From positions 1 to 64,000 of the forward strand of contig JAGFNK010000123.1 of the NCBI GenBank assembly GCA_025769875.1: DNA of 64,000 bases, in the 5' to 3' direction. This document shows, piece after piece, positions 48,640-58,810 of this stretch (positions are counted from its first letter, which is position 1; each line of letters opens with the position of its first letter). The DNA is from Russula earlei. Taxonomy: Eukaryota; Basidiomycota; Agaricomycetes; Russulales; Russulaceae. The notes under the pieces are model-generated. The model made no database searches. It was not told where the DNA came from and saw nothing but the letters and a program-made list of their open reading frames with translations. Made by a program: the position numbers and the translations under genes.

Positions 48640-49252
48640 GTAACAGTTAAAGGGGCGTATGAGGAAAGGAGATGAATGAGGGTTTATATATCACATTGGT
48701 GCCACCGGCTGTTGAAACGTGTCCGCGGGCGGGCGTTGTTGTTTCCTTCGCAATCGCAACCGAGGCCATTGGAAAAAAACTGAACCTGGACCAGAGAATT
48801 GGCGACGCGGACAGCAACGAGAGTTAGAATAGCTATTATGACTTTTTTTAGCGAGGTTCCTCGACAAAACATCATCGGAATTTCAAATCCAAGTCGGCGC
48901 CAATTTCCTGGAATTCAATTCATCTAAGCAGGAATGGATAAGTCAAGTCCACTTATAATCAACTTAGCAGACAATAAAAGTAAAATACTCCAAGGATAGG
49001 GATAGGCAGTCTTTGGAATTTTGCATGATGTGACATCCCAAATCCGGTCCATCATCTTGGTCAGCAAGGCAGTGAATTTGAACAAAATTACACTTCAGCA
49101 ACTTATTGTTGTTTTCAGTTTTCAGATAATGTGACACACTGGAAAATTCCAAAAAGAAAAGGGTTGGTAGAAAGAACTTGGTGTATCTCACTGAATTCTA
49201 AGCAAAAAATCATAAAAAATAGTGCATTCAAACTAGAATGAAAACTAGCTCC
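48640..49252. other. P450 5' flank and AT-rich insertion site
   Basis: About 250 bp of promoter region with a tatat tract near 48690, grading into AT-rich, CpG-poor DNA that ends in the TAA duplication of the Harbinger element. Confidence 0.5.
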
Positions 49253-49255
49253 TAA

Positions 49256-49432
49256 GGCCCATGATACCAACCGAGAATTCTTGAACTTCGAACTTGAACT
49301 TGAATTTCGGGATTTTCCGGGAGTGACTGGTGTGACCAGTGTGATATAAGTGACATTGCATATATGATAAACTAATAGGTTTTTTTTTAATATGAGTTTT
49401 TATTCGCTTGTGATTTGCATATTCGCGTATTG
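49256..49432. repeat. Left terminal inverted repeat of Harbinger element
   Basis: Roughly 177 bp, inverted relative to the right end. Across the first 130 bases I see only two differences from the right arm: near position 17 (CCGAG here, CTGAG there) and near 105 (ATTGC here, ATCGC there). Both are C/T at a CpG. Confidence 0.85.
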
Positions 49433-49575
49433 TGATTGCAGCCGTGACTGGGAACTGACTCAGTCCGCTTGTGTCCGCTGAATGTTGCCGAGGCATACTG
49501 TAGGGCCCAGGATCCATGCACGCAGAGCGAGAGATTTTTGAAGAGGAAATGGAAAATCTTTTTTTGAAAAAAATA

Positions 49576-50939
49576 CTATTCAATAACACGTTCTGCGCAG
49601 TCCCTCTGAATTCTCTGATACTGCTCCCACATGTCATCAGCAATTTTATCTCGCCTGATATTTGCTCGCTCCCTCTCACGCTGCGTCACAGGGCCTGTTC
49701 CAAGTTCACCAGCCAGCGCTTCCTCTTCTTGTGCGTCCATCTGGAGGTCAGCCACTTGGTCGTCAAAGGTGCCAATCTCCCTAGAGTCATATGCGCGAAT
49801 AAGATTGTGAAGTGCTGCGAGCGCACATGGGATGCGTGCTTGAACTCCCATGTCATACTCGCGGGGTTGTGAGAGAATCTTGAAACGCTGCTTGAGAATT
49901 CCAAAAATGCGTTCAATGACATTGCGAGCTTGGGCATGACGCAAATTGAACAGCTCCTTGGGTGTGCGTGGCCTAGGACAAACATCAGTAAGACAACTTG
50001 AAAGTAAGACAACAAAGACTCACCTTGTGCGAGCACGGCCCCATTCAGCTAGATGGTACCGCACGCCTCGATAAGGGGTGAGAAGTACATCTGATGAGGC
50101 AAAACCCGCATCACCAAGATAATACTTCCCCCTTGGGACACGAAGATCAGAATGATGTGCTGCGTGAAAAAGTGTCGCATCAGCAGTGGAACCCTCCCAA
50201 CCAGTCAGCAGGTAGGTGAAGCGGAGGTCGAATGAGCATCCCACGAGGCAGTTCTGCGTGAGACCTCCTTTGCGGTTCCTTGCCGCATCACGCTCTGCAG
50301 CAGTGGCAAAACAGTCGATATGTGTACCATCAATAGCACCCAGCGCGTCCTTGAGAAATGGAAAGAATTTGGGGTTGCTTTGGATGAAGGGGTGAGGGGG
50401 TGAATCGGCATCGGGAAGGCGCACAAATGTGGTGTAGAAGGGAGGGCTCGAGAGAACGCCTAGAAATTTTTTAAAATACCTAGCTATCCATCAGACGACA
50501 TCTGAAAGAAACCTGAGAGATACTTACTTTGAAATGGTGCAGGGGTGACCGCTGAAAACGCTCTCCGACATGTGTCGATGGCAGCCCTGTGACAGCTGTA
50601 TAAAGGAAGATAGCAATTTGTTCTTCGACTTGGACTGTGTCGTGATGATGAGATACCAAGTCGTTGGAGGATCCGCTGGAGGATGATAAATACTTTTTTA
50701 TGCACCCCAAGCTCAGTCCGAATGCGCTCTGGATGGCCAGTGAGTAGGTCCTCAACCCACTTAGCCCCAGTGTATGAAGATGTGTGATATGGGATAGGAG
50801 GACGATAGAGGGGTTCAAGGAGCTCAAGTAATGCTTGGCAGCAAAGTAGGAGAACAGTTGACATATTTAACATGACATAGAGCTGTTGGTGCCGTTGGCG
50901 TCGCCATTGTACCCATTGCTGATGAGGGTTATCAGGCAT
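49576..50939 (-). pseudogene. Harbinger DDE transposase with two single-base frame breaks
   Basis: Coding parts are 50939 to about 50480, 50479-50024 and 49972-49576. The N-terminal part has WVEDLLTGHPERIRTELGVHK and VEEQIAIFLYT...VGERFQRS; the catalytic core has AIDGTHIDC (first Asp), YLGDAGFASSD (second Asp) and ARNVIERIFG (Glu), followed by RFKILSQPREYDMG. This nuclease cuts and joins the element at TWA targets. Two places need skipping of one base to stay in frame: between LGISSSRH and VQVEEQ (around 50640) and at the first splice donor (around 50527). No GT-AG intron of credible length repairs either, so the gene is probably inactive or the assembly has errors. The intron 49973-50023 is normal. 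Confidence 0.8.
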
Positions 50940-51083
50940 CTTGAGCGAGGGAGGGGACAACAACGGGGACAAAGCGTGCAACTTTTTGACAGAAAATTTT
51001 TTTTGGCACATCACATGTAATTTCACAATATGTGAAATATTTATTTGGATACACATACATGACACAACAACACAAATCATCGC

Positions 51084-52332
51084 TTACGCTCGCTTCACTT
51101 TCTCCACCAGATTACATATGTATCCACGTGCAAACTCACGTGATGACTCCACGGATATGAGCGCGAGGTAGCCATCCACCTCTCCGATGCCGCAATTGGC
51201 AAACAGGGATAATGCTGGGACAATATCATCAGTTGGCAACCAACAACCATTTGTGATATCCTTGATATCACTGGCAAGGTGTTGGACTGCCAGTGTCCGG
51301 CGTGCATACTCGGGAAGTGCCAAAAATCCAGGTACAGTATCACCTGCGAGTGCGGGTGCAGGTGCGAGTGCGGGTGCTGGGTGCGAGTGCGGGTGCGGGT
51401 GCGAATTCAGGCATGGGCAGGGGAGAAACCAAGAGAATGGACAGTTGAGTCGAAGACATCAACAACTCTGTTCATGACCGCTGTAACACCCATGACAGCA
51501 GACGCCACAGTGTCACCCCTCTGTTTTTTAGCTGAAGATGTTTCGGTCATCAGGATATCGTCAATGCGAGGTGATTTACGCTTGTTGGTTACGAAGTCGA
51601 ATGAGGTATTTGATGGTGAAGTCGATGCCCTCCTGCTGCTGCCGACTTGAGACAAATTGGGGGTCAGGTGAGCAGGAGTAGGTGGCTGGGATGGAGCATG
51701 CTCAGCACGAGGTGTTGGCTGGGATGGAGCATGCTCAGCACGAGGCGTTGGCTGCGAAGCCCGGTATGCGTGTTTGCCTTTGGTTTTTGTTCCTACAAGA
51801 GATTCCATGGCCTCAGCAATGTGGCCAGCCCTTGTGGTGGAACTTCTTGACCGCTGGTTTGTCCTACTAAAGTAAGATATTGTCGACAAATCAGGAGTTA
51901 CAGACGCACTGCAACCAGCTCATCATACACTGCCTGATTTTGATTTTCTGCTGATATGTCCATTCCTGTCACATCATCCCAAGCCATGCCAGACTTATTT
52001 TTGATCGCTGAAATGGTGTCCCAGTCGGTCTTCATCTAGTTGAACGGTGTCAGTGTTGAGGTGTAGTCAAAAGAGGAAACACGTACCCTTTGCCACTTCG
52101 TCTTGCACGAGCTCAGAGTTTTGAAGCCACCCTTCTTACAAAGGGACCTAATTTGACTGGCCGCCTCATTGAAGACTTGATCCTTGAACATAGCGTTGGA
52201 CGTCATTTGGTCCTTGTGCTCCAAGAGGAAGTTTAAGAACTCGGCTTCCTCCTCAGTCGTCCATCTTGCCTTGATATCTGCTCGGGTTTCTTCTGCAGAG
52301 GAATCAGAGCTTCTTGACGAGCGGGTCTGCAT
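51084..52332 (-). CDS. Harbinger Myb/SANT-like DNA-binding accessory protein
   Basis: Exons 52332-52087, 52035-51902, 51866-51430 and 51376-51084 join in frame to 369 residues. The N-terminal domain (ARWTTEEEAEFLNFLLEHK, then FNEAASQIRS and CKTKWQR) is the Myb/SANT-like trihelix seen in the second protein of Harbinger elements, which binds terminal repeats and helps import the transposase. A proline-rich repeat region follows (two copies of PTPRAEHAPSQ), then a C-terminal AVQHLASDI/LFANCG domain. The intron at 51377-51429 removes most of an Ala-Pro minisatellite and is supported by exact phase. The intron at 51867-51901 is very short (35 bp). Unlike the transposase this gene looks intact. Confidence 0.78.
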
Positions 52333-52443
52333 GGGAGGTGATGATCAGGATCAGGAAAATAAAGTGTGGGGTGACGCCGAAGTGAAGGTGAAAAGAAGGT
52401 ACTGACAAAGGGCTTACACATGTGCAATCACACACAAATATGC

Positions 52444-52639
52444 GAATACGCGAATATGCAAATCACAAGCGAATATGCAAATCACAAGCGAATAAAAACT
52501 CATATTAAAAAAAAACCTATTAGTTTATCATATATGCGATGTCACTTATATCACACTGGTCACACCAGTCACTCCCGGAAAATCCCGAAATTCAAGTTCA
52601 AGTTCGAAGTTCAAGAATTCTCAGTTGGTATCATGGGCC
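52444..52639. repeat. Right terminal inverted repeat of Harbinger element
   Basis: Inverted partner of the left arm. It carries an extra tandem copy of a short motif (gcgaatatgcaaatcacaa) near 52455-52490 that the left arm has only once. Confidence 0.85.
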
Positions 52640-52642
52640 TAA

Positions 52643-52809
52643 ATGTAGTGTACCAAAAATTAAAAATTGAAATGTGGGAGATGTCAAAATTAGTATGTGG
52701 TAGCCATGCACTGAAGCTAATGGTAAAGTACCCCACTAGCCTCTTTGAATCATCAAATGCCCTCCTGTGCATGATCCATGATAAATATAGTTGTTCCCAT
52801 GTGAATTTT
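52643..52809. other. CpG-poor flank between transposons
   Basis: Short remnant between the Harbinger element and an LTR fragment; nothing recognised. Confidence 0.4.
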
Positions 52810-53138
52810 TGTTATGGTCTACACCTCTTTTGGTTTATCACTAAACCTTTGACCCCTTGTTACTACTTTTACTGTCCCTCAGTTACAGTTTCATCCCTTA
52901 ATTGTGATCACTTCTTATTGTTTCATCTTTTGTGTTTCACCTATTGTCTGATCCCCTTTTGCTACTGGCTTAGCTCTATCTATTGTTCTGCATATAGTAC
53001 TGTACAGCCTTGCTACATACAGTATTTAAGCACCTGTAGAAGCTGGGGAATGCCCCAAGCTTAGCTTTGTCTCATATCCTGTTGCATCCCTTGCCCTGTG
53101 TCCTTTCTCAATCACAACTTGCTTGTACTGGCTTACAC
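52810..53138 (+). repeat. Truncated family A LTR (5' part)
   Basis: Starts TGTTATGGTCTACACC and follows the LTR at 2045-2628 through the cttgctacatacagtatttaag block and gctggggaatgccccaag. The 3' part is missing: the copia LTR begins where the match stops. Confidence 0.75.
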
Positions 53139-53282
53139 TGTAGCAAATGCTCAGTCTTATTGTAGAAGACTGAGGGATGAGAAAATTCCGTAAAACAAAC
53201 TATATACATTTCCGCTTGTTTGTCATGCGCCACGTGAGCGCATGACTGACTCGTCACACTGTTGCTGGCCACAACTCCAACA
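53139..53282 (-). repeat. Short copia LTR (144 bp)
   Basis: On the minus strand it opens TGTTGGAGTTG, a typical copia LTR start, directly after a purine run (tgagggggcg), and closes TTTGCTACA. It is the 3' LTR of the pol fragment to its right. Unlike its neighbours it keeps several CpGs. A 5' LTR is not present in the window. Confidence 0.7.
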
Positions 53283-54826
53283 CGCCCCCTCAGCCTGCAT
53301 GGCGAAGTCCCATCTCGCTGGAGAACTTTTCATGCTTTTCTCAAGCAAGTCCTTTGGTCAAAACATCAGCAGTTTGGTCCTCAGTGGGGATGTACTGAAG
53401 GCAAAGCTCCTCGCTTTCAACTTTGTGCTGCAAAAAATGATGTCAGACTTCAATATGCTTGGTCCTGTCATGAAACTCGGGGTTCTGCACGATGGCTATT
53501 GCGGACTGGTTGTCCACATGAAGAGTGGTTGGAGAGTGAAGGTTTGTCCCTAGTTCACTCAGCAAGTGTCTGAGCCACACTAACTCTTTTGTAGCATGCG
53601 CGGTGGCAATATACTCGGCTTCAGTGCTTGAAAGAGCAACTGAGCTTTGTTTTTTTGAACTCCAGCTGATTGCTCCTCCTCCCAGCATGAATACAAAGCC
53701 TGATGTGGATTTGCGGTCATTCACATCACTGGCCCAGTTTGCATCAATGAAACCATGCAAAATGGTGCCACCAGGGACTCCTCATTGAAAGACAAGCTGA
53801 TGAGTGCTGGTGGCTCGGAGGTATTGAAATGCATGATCAAGTGCGCGCTGGTGTTCAGGTCCTGGGTTCGCAGCGTGTCGGCCAAGGGCTGCCACAGTGT
53901 ATGAAAGATCAGGACGTGTACCAAGCATTGGGTACATAAGTGTGCCAATAGCACTTTGGTAGGTTTTGGTGTTGATCTCAGGCAAGGTGAGCTTCATTAG
54001 GTGCTTGTTCACAAGTGTTGGTGTGCTGATGGGGCATGCGTCAGCTTTGCCATACTTCTCTAGGATTTCATTGATATATTTTTCTTGAGAGAGGGCCATC
54101 CAACCAGCATTGCGATTCCATGTGATTCACATGCCCAAGATCCAGGAGATGTCACCAAGGTTGGTCATCTCATAGTGCCGTTTCAGGGCTGATTTGTCTT
54201 TGTTGATGGTTTCCATAGATTTAGATGCCATTATGATATCATCAACATATAAGGTGATGATGGAGAGGTCTCCATCATGTGTGCATGTGAAGACAGCATG
54301 ATTGGCATCTGTGCGTTGATAACCCATGGAGCCGAGTTTGCCTTGGATGTCTTCGTACCAGACGCGGCTGCCTTGTTTGGTGCCATACAGGGCTTTGATG
54401 AGGTGCAATACCATGCCTTCAGGGATGTTGAAACCAGGTGGGGGTTCCGTAAATATTTCTTCTTTTAGTTCCCCATTGAGGTATGCTGATTTAATGTCCA
54501 TTTGGTGGACTTCTAGGTCATGTTCAGTGGCAAGAGCAAGTACAGTATGAAGGGAGGCAAATTTTGCGACGGGCGTGAACGTTTTGTCATAGTCGATCCC
54601 CTTGACTTGTGTGAAGCCCTGTGCTACAACGTGGGCCTTATATTTTTGGGTGGAGCCATCAGGGCCCTGCTTGATGTGGAATACCCATTTGCTTCCAATG
54701 ACCTTGCGGTCTTTGGGACATGGGGTGATTTCGTATACGCCCATGTGCTCGAATGAGCCTCCCCAGACCTCCCCCAACACATTGTTGTAACTGTCACTTG
54801 GGACAGCTTCCACACCTTTCTCTGCT
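53283..54826 (-). pseudogene. Ty1/copia reverse transcriptase and RNase H fragment
   Basis: On the minus strand the order is the RT entry motif (KVIGSKWVFHIK, then YKAHVVAQGF), QMDIKSAYLNG, the catalytic YVDD (54238-54249), ILGM, a connection segment, and RNase H (FIDANWASD, STSGFVFMLGG, SSTEAEYIA, LVWLRHLL), ending near the LTR with ADVLTKGL. Gag, protease and integrase are missing; the fragment stops at a junction with a + strand gag piece near 54826. Three in-frame TGA codons (54127, 53782, 53443) interrupt it, the last inside the family motif KHIE-(I/V)-R-HHF where arginine is expected. Confidence 0.9.
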
Positions 54827-55897
54827 ATGTTACCACTGAAGATGATGAAGAACTACCTGTTGAATTCATCAACAACCGCTGGTTTGAGCTACAACTCAGA
54901 AGAGGACAGCTCCACACTCATCAGGACCTAGAACTCATCAGGAACAGCCTTGGATTAGGCTACTGGAGGGAAGATGACCCCCTTTATGAACCACCATCAG
55001 AATCAGAAGCCTCTTTTACAGAAGGCAACCCCCCTGAATTAGAAAACACCACTGAACCTCAGACACTTCCTGAGGCCCCAGAACCACAGTCACCCTTTGA
55101 ATCTCCTGGATCAGAAACACAGAATCTTCCTGAAACTCAGGAATTCACCAAACCACTAGAACCCCAGACACCCCCAGAATCCACAGAACCCCCAGAACTC
55201 ATTATGGCAGCACAAGCCCCACAAGCCACTCCAGCCCCCCAAGTTGCTGCACACCCTCCAATTGTAGCACAAGCACCACAGGCCACCCAAAGAACCAATG
55301 GGTTCCCTTAGTGGCAAAGAACCCACAGTCTTCACAGGGGAAAGAAACCAAACCAAACAATTCATCATGGAGTTCAACCTCTACTGGGGACTCAATGATG
55401 ACAAAGCAGTCATGATTGATCCTTCAAAGAGGGTCATTCTAGCCCTTTCCTACATCCAAGGGGAAAAGGTGGAAGACTGGGTAAACTCACAGGTGACTGC
55501 CCTCAGAGAAAAATAACTAGGGCCCAGAACCCCATCAACTGAAATGACAAAGTCCTGTGGAACAATTTTGCCACTAATATCACATCCAAATTCACCAACA
55601 CAGCAGAAAAAGAAGATGCCCAAGTGGCTCTGGTCAAACTGGAAATGAAAGATTCCCTTGATGACTACATCTCCACCTTCAAAAAACTCCTAACCAAAAC
55701 CAGATGGCCAGAAACAGACATAATTGCCATTGAGAGCTTCAAAAATGGGCTCAAAAGTGGACTCTATTGTGCAATATTGAATAGGGACATCTGGCCCACC
55801 ACACTCCAAGAATGGAAGGAGGAGGCCAGAAGACAGCACGAGTGATTTGTGACCATCAGGGAAAAACTCAAAGGAAAGAAAACCACACACTCCCCCA
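54827..55897 (+). pseudogene. Ty3/gypsy gag fragment
   Basis: The + strand encodes an acidic and Pro/Gln/Ala-rich N-terminal part (many PE, PQ repeats to about 55280), then a gag core (PTVFTGERNQTKQFIMEF, WNNFATNITSKF, DSLDDYISTFKKL, LKSGLYCAIL). A frameshift near 55515-55550 and an in-frame TGA at 55843 break it. Both ends are cut, at the left by the copia junction and at the right by an LTR fragment. It is unrelated in orientation to the minus-strand chromovirus that follows. Confidence 0.75.
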
Positions 55898-56001
55898 CTG
55901 TCAAGACTCACTGTTGAACAATCCAGTTCAAGAGTGAGTTAAGAGTTTGGAGACAAGTCAACTAAGTTCTTGGACAAAGTTGGCAAAGAGCATGGTCCAA
56001 A
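55898..56001 (-). repeat. Truncated family B LTR end
   Basis: Begins TGTCAAGACTCACTG, the reverse complement of the family B 3' end, and follows it for about 100 bases. Confidence 0.7.
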
Positions 56002-56830
56002 TGTCAAGACACATACTGCTGATCACTAAGGACTCAGGAGCAGGTGGGCAAGGGTCGGAACAGATGGTACGCAGCGTAAACGGCATTGAACAGGAGGACA
56101 AGCCAAACGACTAGAAGATACCAGATGGGGACTGGTATGTGTTGCAGGAGGCAGAGGCAAAGACTAGAGGCCAGTGCAGCGAGGGGGCTTTAAACAAGGT
56201 GGTCGTTGAAGAGTACCTTGAGGACGAGGGAGGACTTTAGACTGAGCGGTTGCAGGGGAGTACCCAGGAAGATGAGAGTATCACAAATGGACAGTCTGAC
56301 GACTGCCATGCTTCATTGGGGCTTATATACAGTGTACAGGGTCGATTACAAAGAACTGGGACTATTCTAGACTCTTTGGTACCATCCAATAGGACTACAG
56401 AGGCATAAACTTGCTTGTGTCAAGTTTCAGGCTTACTGAGCGCATTACTGATCATTGTGGAGCGATGACATCATTATGATGTCACTGTGGAGCGCTTAGT
56501 GAGCCTATGAGGTCACTGTGGAGTTGCTCAGTCAGCCATGATGTCATTGGAGCCTTGATGACATCAGATGAGTTATGCAACAGTTTCTAAGAGTTTGTGC
56601 CACTGTTTCGGGTCCATGGTGGCTGGGTGACCATATGGCTGCCACGCGATGATTACCTGATTAGGAAACGGGTGCCTGGTTGTGTTATAGTGCCTTTGCA
56701 ATAGCGATATCTTGTACTGCAGGGGGGATAGCCCAGAAAATGGAAGGGAGTTGGCAATGCAAAGTGAGAGAGGTCTCTCTTGAGTGAAATAGGACAAGCT
56801 ACGGCCAGGACCTGTCCTTGGTTCATAACA
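56002..56830 (-). repeat. 3' LTR of the minus-strand chromovirus (829 bp)
   Basis: Read on the minus strand it opens TGTTATGAACC and closes GTGTCTTGACA, like family B (TGTCATGAACC...GTCTTGACA). It directly follows a purine-rich tract on the minus strand, so it is a 3' LTR. It contains a TATA-like sequence near 56325 and a slightly altered copy of the family palindrome at 56289-56307. No matching 5-bp flank was found, as expected if the other LTR lies beyond the window. Confidence 0.65.
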
Positions 56831-56846
56831 TTCATCCCCTCTTTAT
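56831..56846 (-). other. Polypurine tract of the minus-strand chromovirus
   Basis: Minus strand AAAGAGGGGATGAA directly precedes the LTR, similar in layout to the tract at 2032-2044. Confidence 0.55.
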
Positions 56847-57157
56847 AGACTTGTTGCTCCTGCAATGGTAGGGACTTGTTTCTTTGGAAGGTGGAGTAGT
56901 TTGCATATGAAAAGTCAAAGTCTGTTCATTCGTGGGGATTTCTCTCTTGTTCTATGGATTGCTTTGGGGGTAGCTGTGGTCGATTGAGTGTATGTGATCG
57001 TAGAGGTTCTCTGAAAAGTTCTTCGATAACAAGGATAAAGATAGTTGTCGATGGAGGTCATGATGAGAGTTGTTGTTTTTTAGGGGTTACTCCTGGTGGG
57101 AATTGTTTTAAGCGCCTTTGGATATTTCCGATGGAAGTCTTTAACAAGTAATTGCGC

Positions 57158-57633
57158 TGTAAGGTGAGCCATATCGCTGGCCTCGGAACCACATGCGGAC
57201 CACGCGCGATGCGTGACACTCGGCCTCCTCCCTCACCATGCCTCCTTCCTCGCATTGCATCACCCAGTCCTCGCCACCGACCACGTGCACATGCCATGCC
57301 TCGGCACATGCGACGCGTTTGCGTCTCAGGCCTTTCACCATGGCCTTGACTGTCTCGACCAGTCTCAATTCTCTTTTATGCCTATCTCCCTTTCATGCCT
57401 TTCATCCTTAGTACTTCTCTCCTGTATATAAAACACCTAGCTACTCTGTAGTAAAAAGAAAAGAGGAGGAATACAGTCTTCTTGAGTTTCCCTTACCTTC
57501 AGTCAGAAACTTCCGTGCATGAGTGATCTTGCTCTCCTCTCCTCTCCTTCTCTTCTCCCTTCCTCCTCCTTACATTCCTCTTGCTCTTGGGTCAAGACAA
57601 CCGTCTTGGATCGCCGTCCAGCCCCACGAATTC
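57158..57633. mobile_element. CpG-rich insertion, possibly a solo LTR
   Basis: A block rich in CpG sits inside CpG-poor chromovirus sequence. It starts TGTAAGGTGAGCC; the direct repeat TGCGC lies on both sides (57153-57157 and 57634-57638). A TATATAAAAC box at about 57427 points to the + strand. An internal CCTTACA ending at 57574 is an inverted match to the start, so the exact right end is unclear. It has no coding content. Confidence 0.4.
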
Positions 57634-57687
57634 TGCGCGCCCTGGTTTGGCTCACTTCAGCACTTTTGATAGATTAGATGCTGGTTC

Positions 57688-58810
57688 CTAAGTATTTTCT
57701 GTGGCAGTGTACCCTTTCCATGTAACTAGGTATTGGATTCCTTTGCAGTTTGGGGAGAGCTGAGAATTTAGGATCTGCTCCACTTCATATTGTTCTTCTC
57801 CTTCGACTAATATTGGTGGTGGGTTTGAGAAGTTAGGACCGTGGGCAATGGTTTCTTTGTAAGGTTTAATCAGGGAGTGGTGAAAAACCGGGTGTATCTT
57901 CCAGGACTTTGGTAGCTCAAGGCGAACATTTACTGGATAGGCAGTGATGACTTTGAATGGTCCATAACATCGAGGGGCTAATTTTGCCTTTGGGTGAGTG
58001 GTTCGTAAATTCGTGGCTTCCAACCATACTTGATCCCCTTCTTTAAAACGAAAGGTGGAGGATTGAGGTCCTGATTGCTTCATGATCTCAGTTGCTCAGT
58101 TCAGGGAGGCAGCTACTTCTTCTCTGAGCTGGTTTAGTCTTGTTAGTCTTTCTTGGATTGAAGGGAACTTTGATGTAAAGGCAAGGGGTGGGGCAAATGT
58201 TGGGTTAAAGCCATACCAGACCTCAAAAGGGGGTTTGTTCGTAGCGCTGTGTTGTCTGGCATTATGTGCAAACTCCATAAAGGGAATTAGTTCTGCCCAA
58301 TTGTCCGCTTGGTGGTTGCAAAATATTTGTAGGTATTGTTCTAGTTCTTGGTTAACTCATTCTGTTTCTCCATCTGTCTGTGGGTGATATGCCGTGCTCA
58401 ATGATATCTTGACATTTAACTTCTTCCATAGTTCTCGAGTAACTTTTGCTGTGAATTGAGGGCCTCTGTCTGATATTGTTTGTGTCAGGAGGCCTATTCT
58501 TCTCCAGACATTGTTTATGATTAATGTTGCTGTCTCGTCTGCTGTGATTGTCTTGTGGCAAGGGGTAATGATTATTGTGTTGCTGAATCAATCTACCATG
58601 ACTAGGAGGCTGTCAAAGCCTTGTGAAATCGGTAGGTCCATAATAAAGTCCATGGTAATGCTTTTCCATACTTCTCCAGCTGGTGTAATTGGTACAAGGG
58701 GTGTTTCTGTCTTTGGGCGGTTCTTTGTGCTTTGGCAAATTGCACAGCCGTCTACATAACTTTTGACATAGGTTAGCATTCCTGGCCACCAATAGTTTCA
58801 ACTGATTAGT
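57688..58810 (-). pseudogene. Chromovirus integrase and chromodomain
   Basis: From right to left on the minus strand: zinc-binding end with CAICQ near 58740, the catalytic core (TMDFIMDLPISQG near 58640, DRGPQF near 58465, HPQTDGETE near 58375), FMEFAHN-like sequence, the C-terminal part (KEGDQVWLEATNLR, FHHSLIKPY) and a chromodomain (EEQYEVEQIL, YLVTWKGY). The last Trp of the chromodomain is replaced by TAG at 57688-57690. In-frame TGA codons at 58798, 58588, 58357 and 58096 break the frame, at or next to places where the family has Arg (for example QTE-R-VNQ). Confidence 0.88.

Larger units (their letters stand above)
49256..52639. mobile_element. PIF/Harbinger DNA transposon, complete ends, TSD TAA
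   Basis: The element is 3384 bp, bordered by TAA at 49253-49255 and 52640-52642. Its ends GGCCCATGATACCAAC and GTTGGTATCATGGGCC are inverted copies. It carries two minus-strand genes, a Myb/SANT-like protein (52332-51084) and a DDE transposase (50939-49576), the two-gene layout of the PIF/Harbinger superfamily. Both the 3-bp target site and the transposase family agree. The interior is CpG-rich compared with the older repeats around it, so the insertion is young. Confidence 0.93.
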
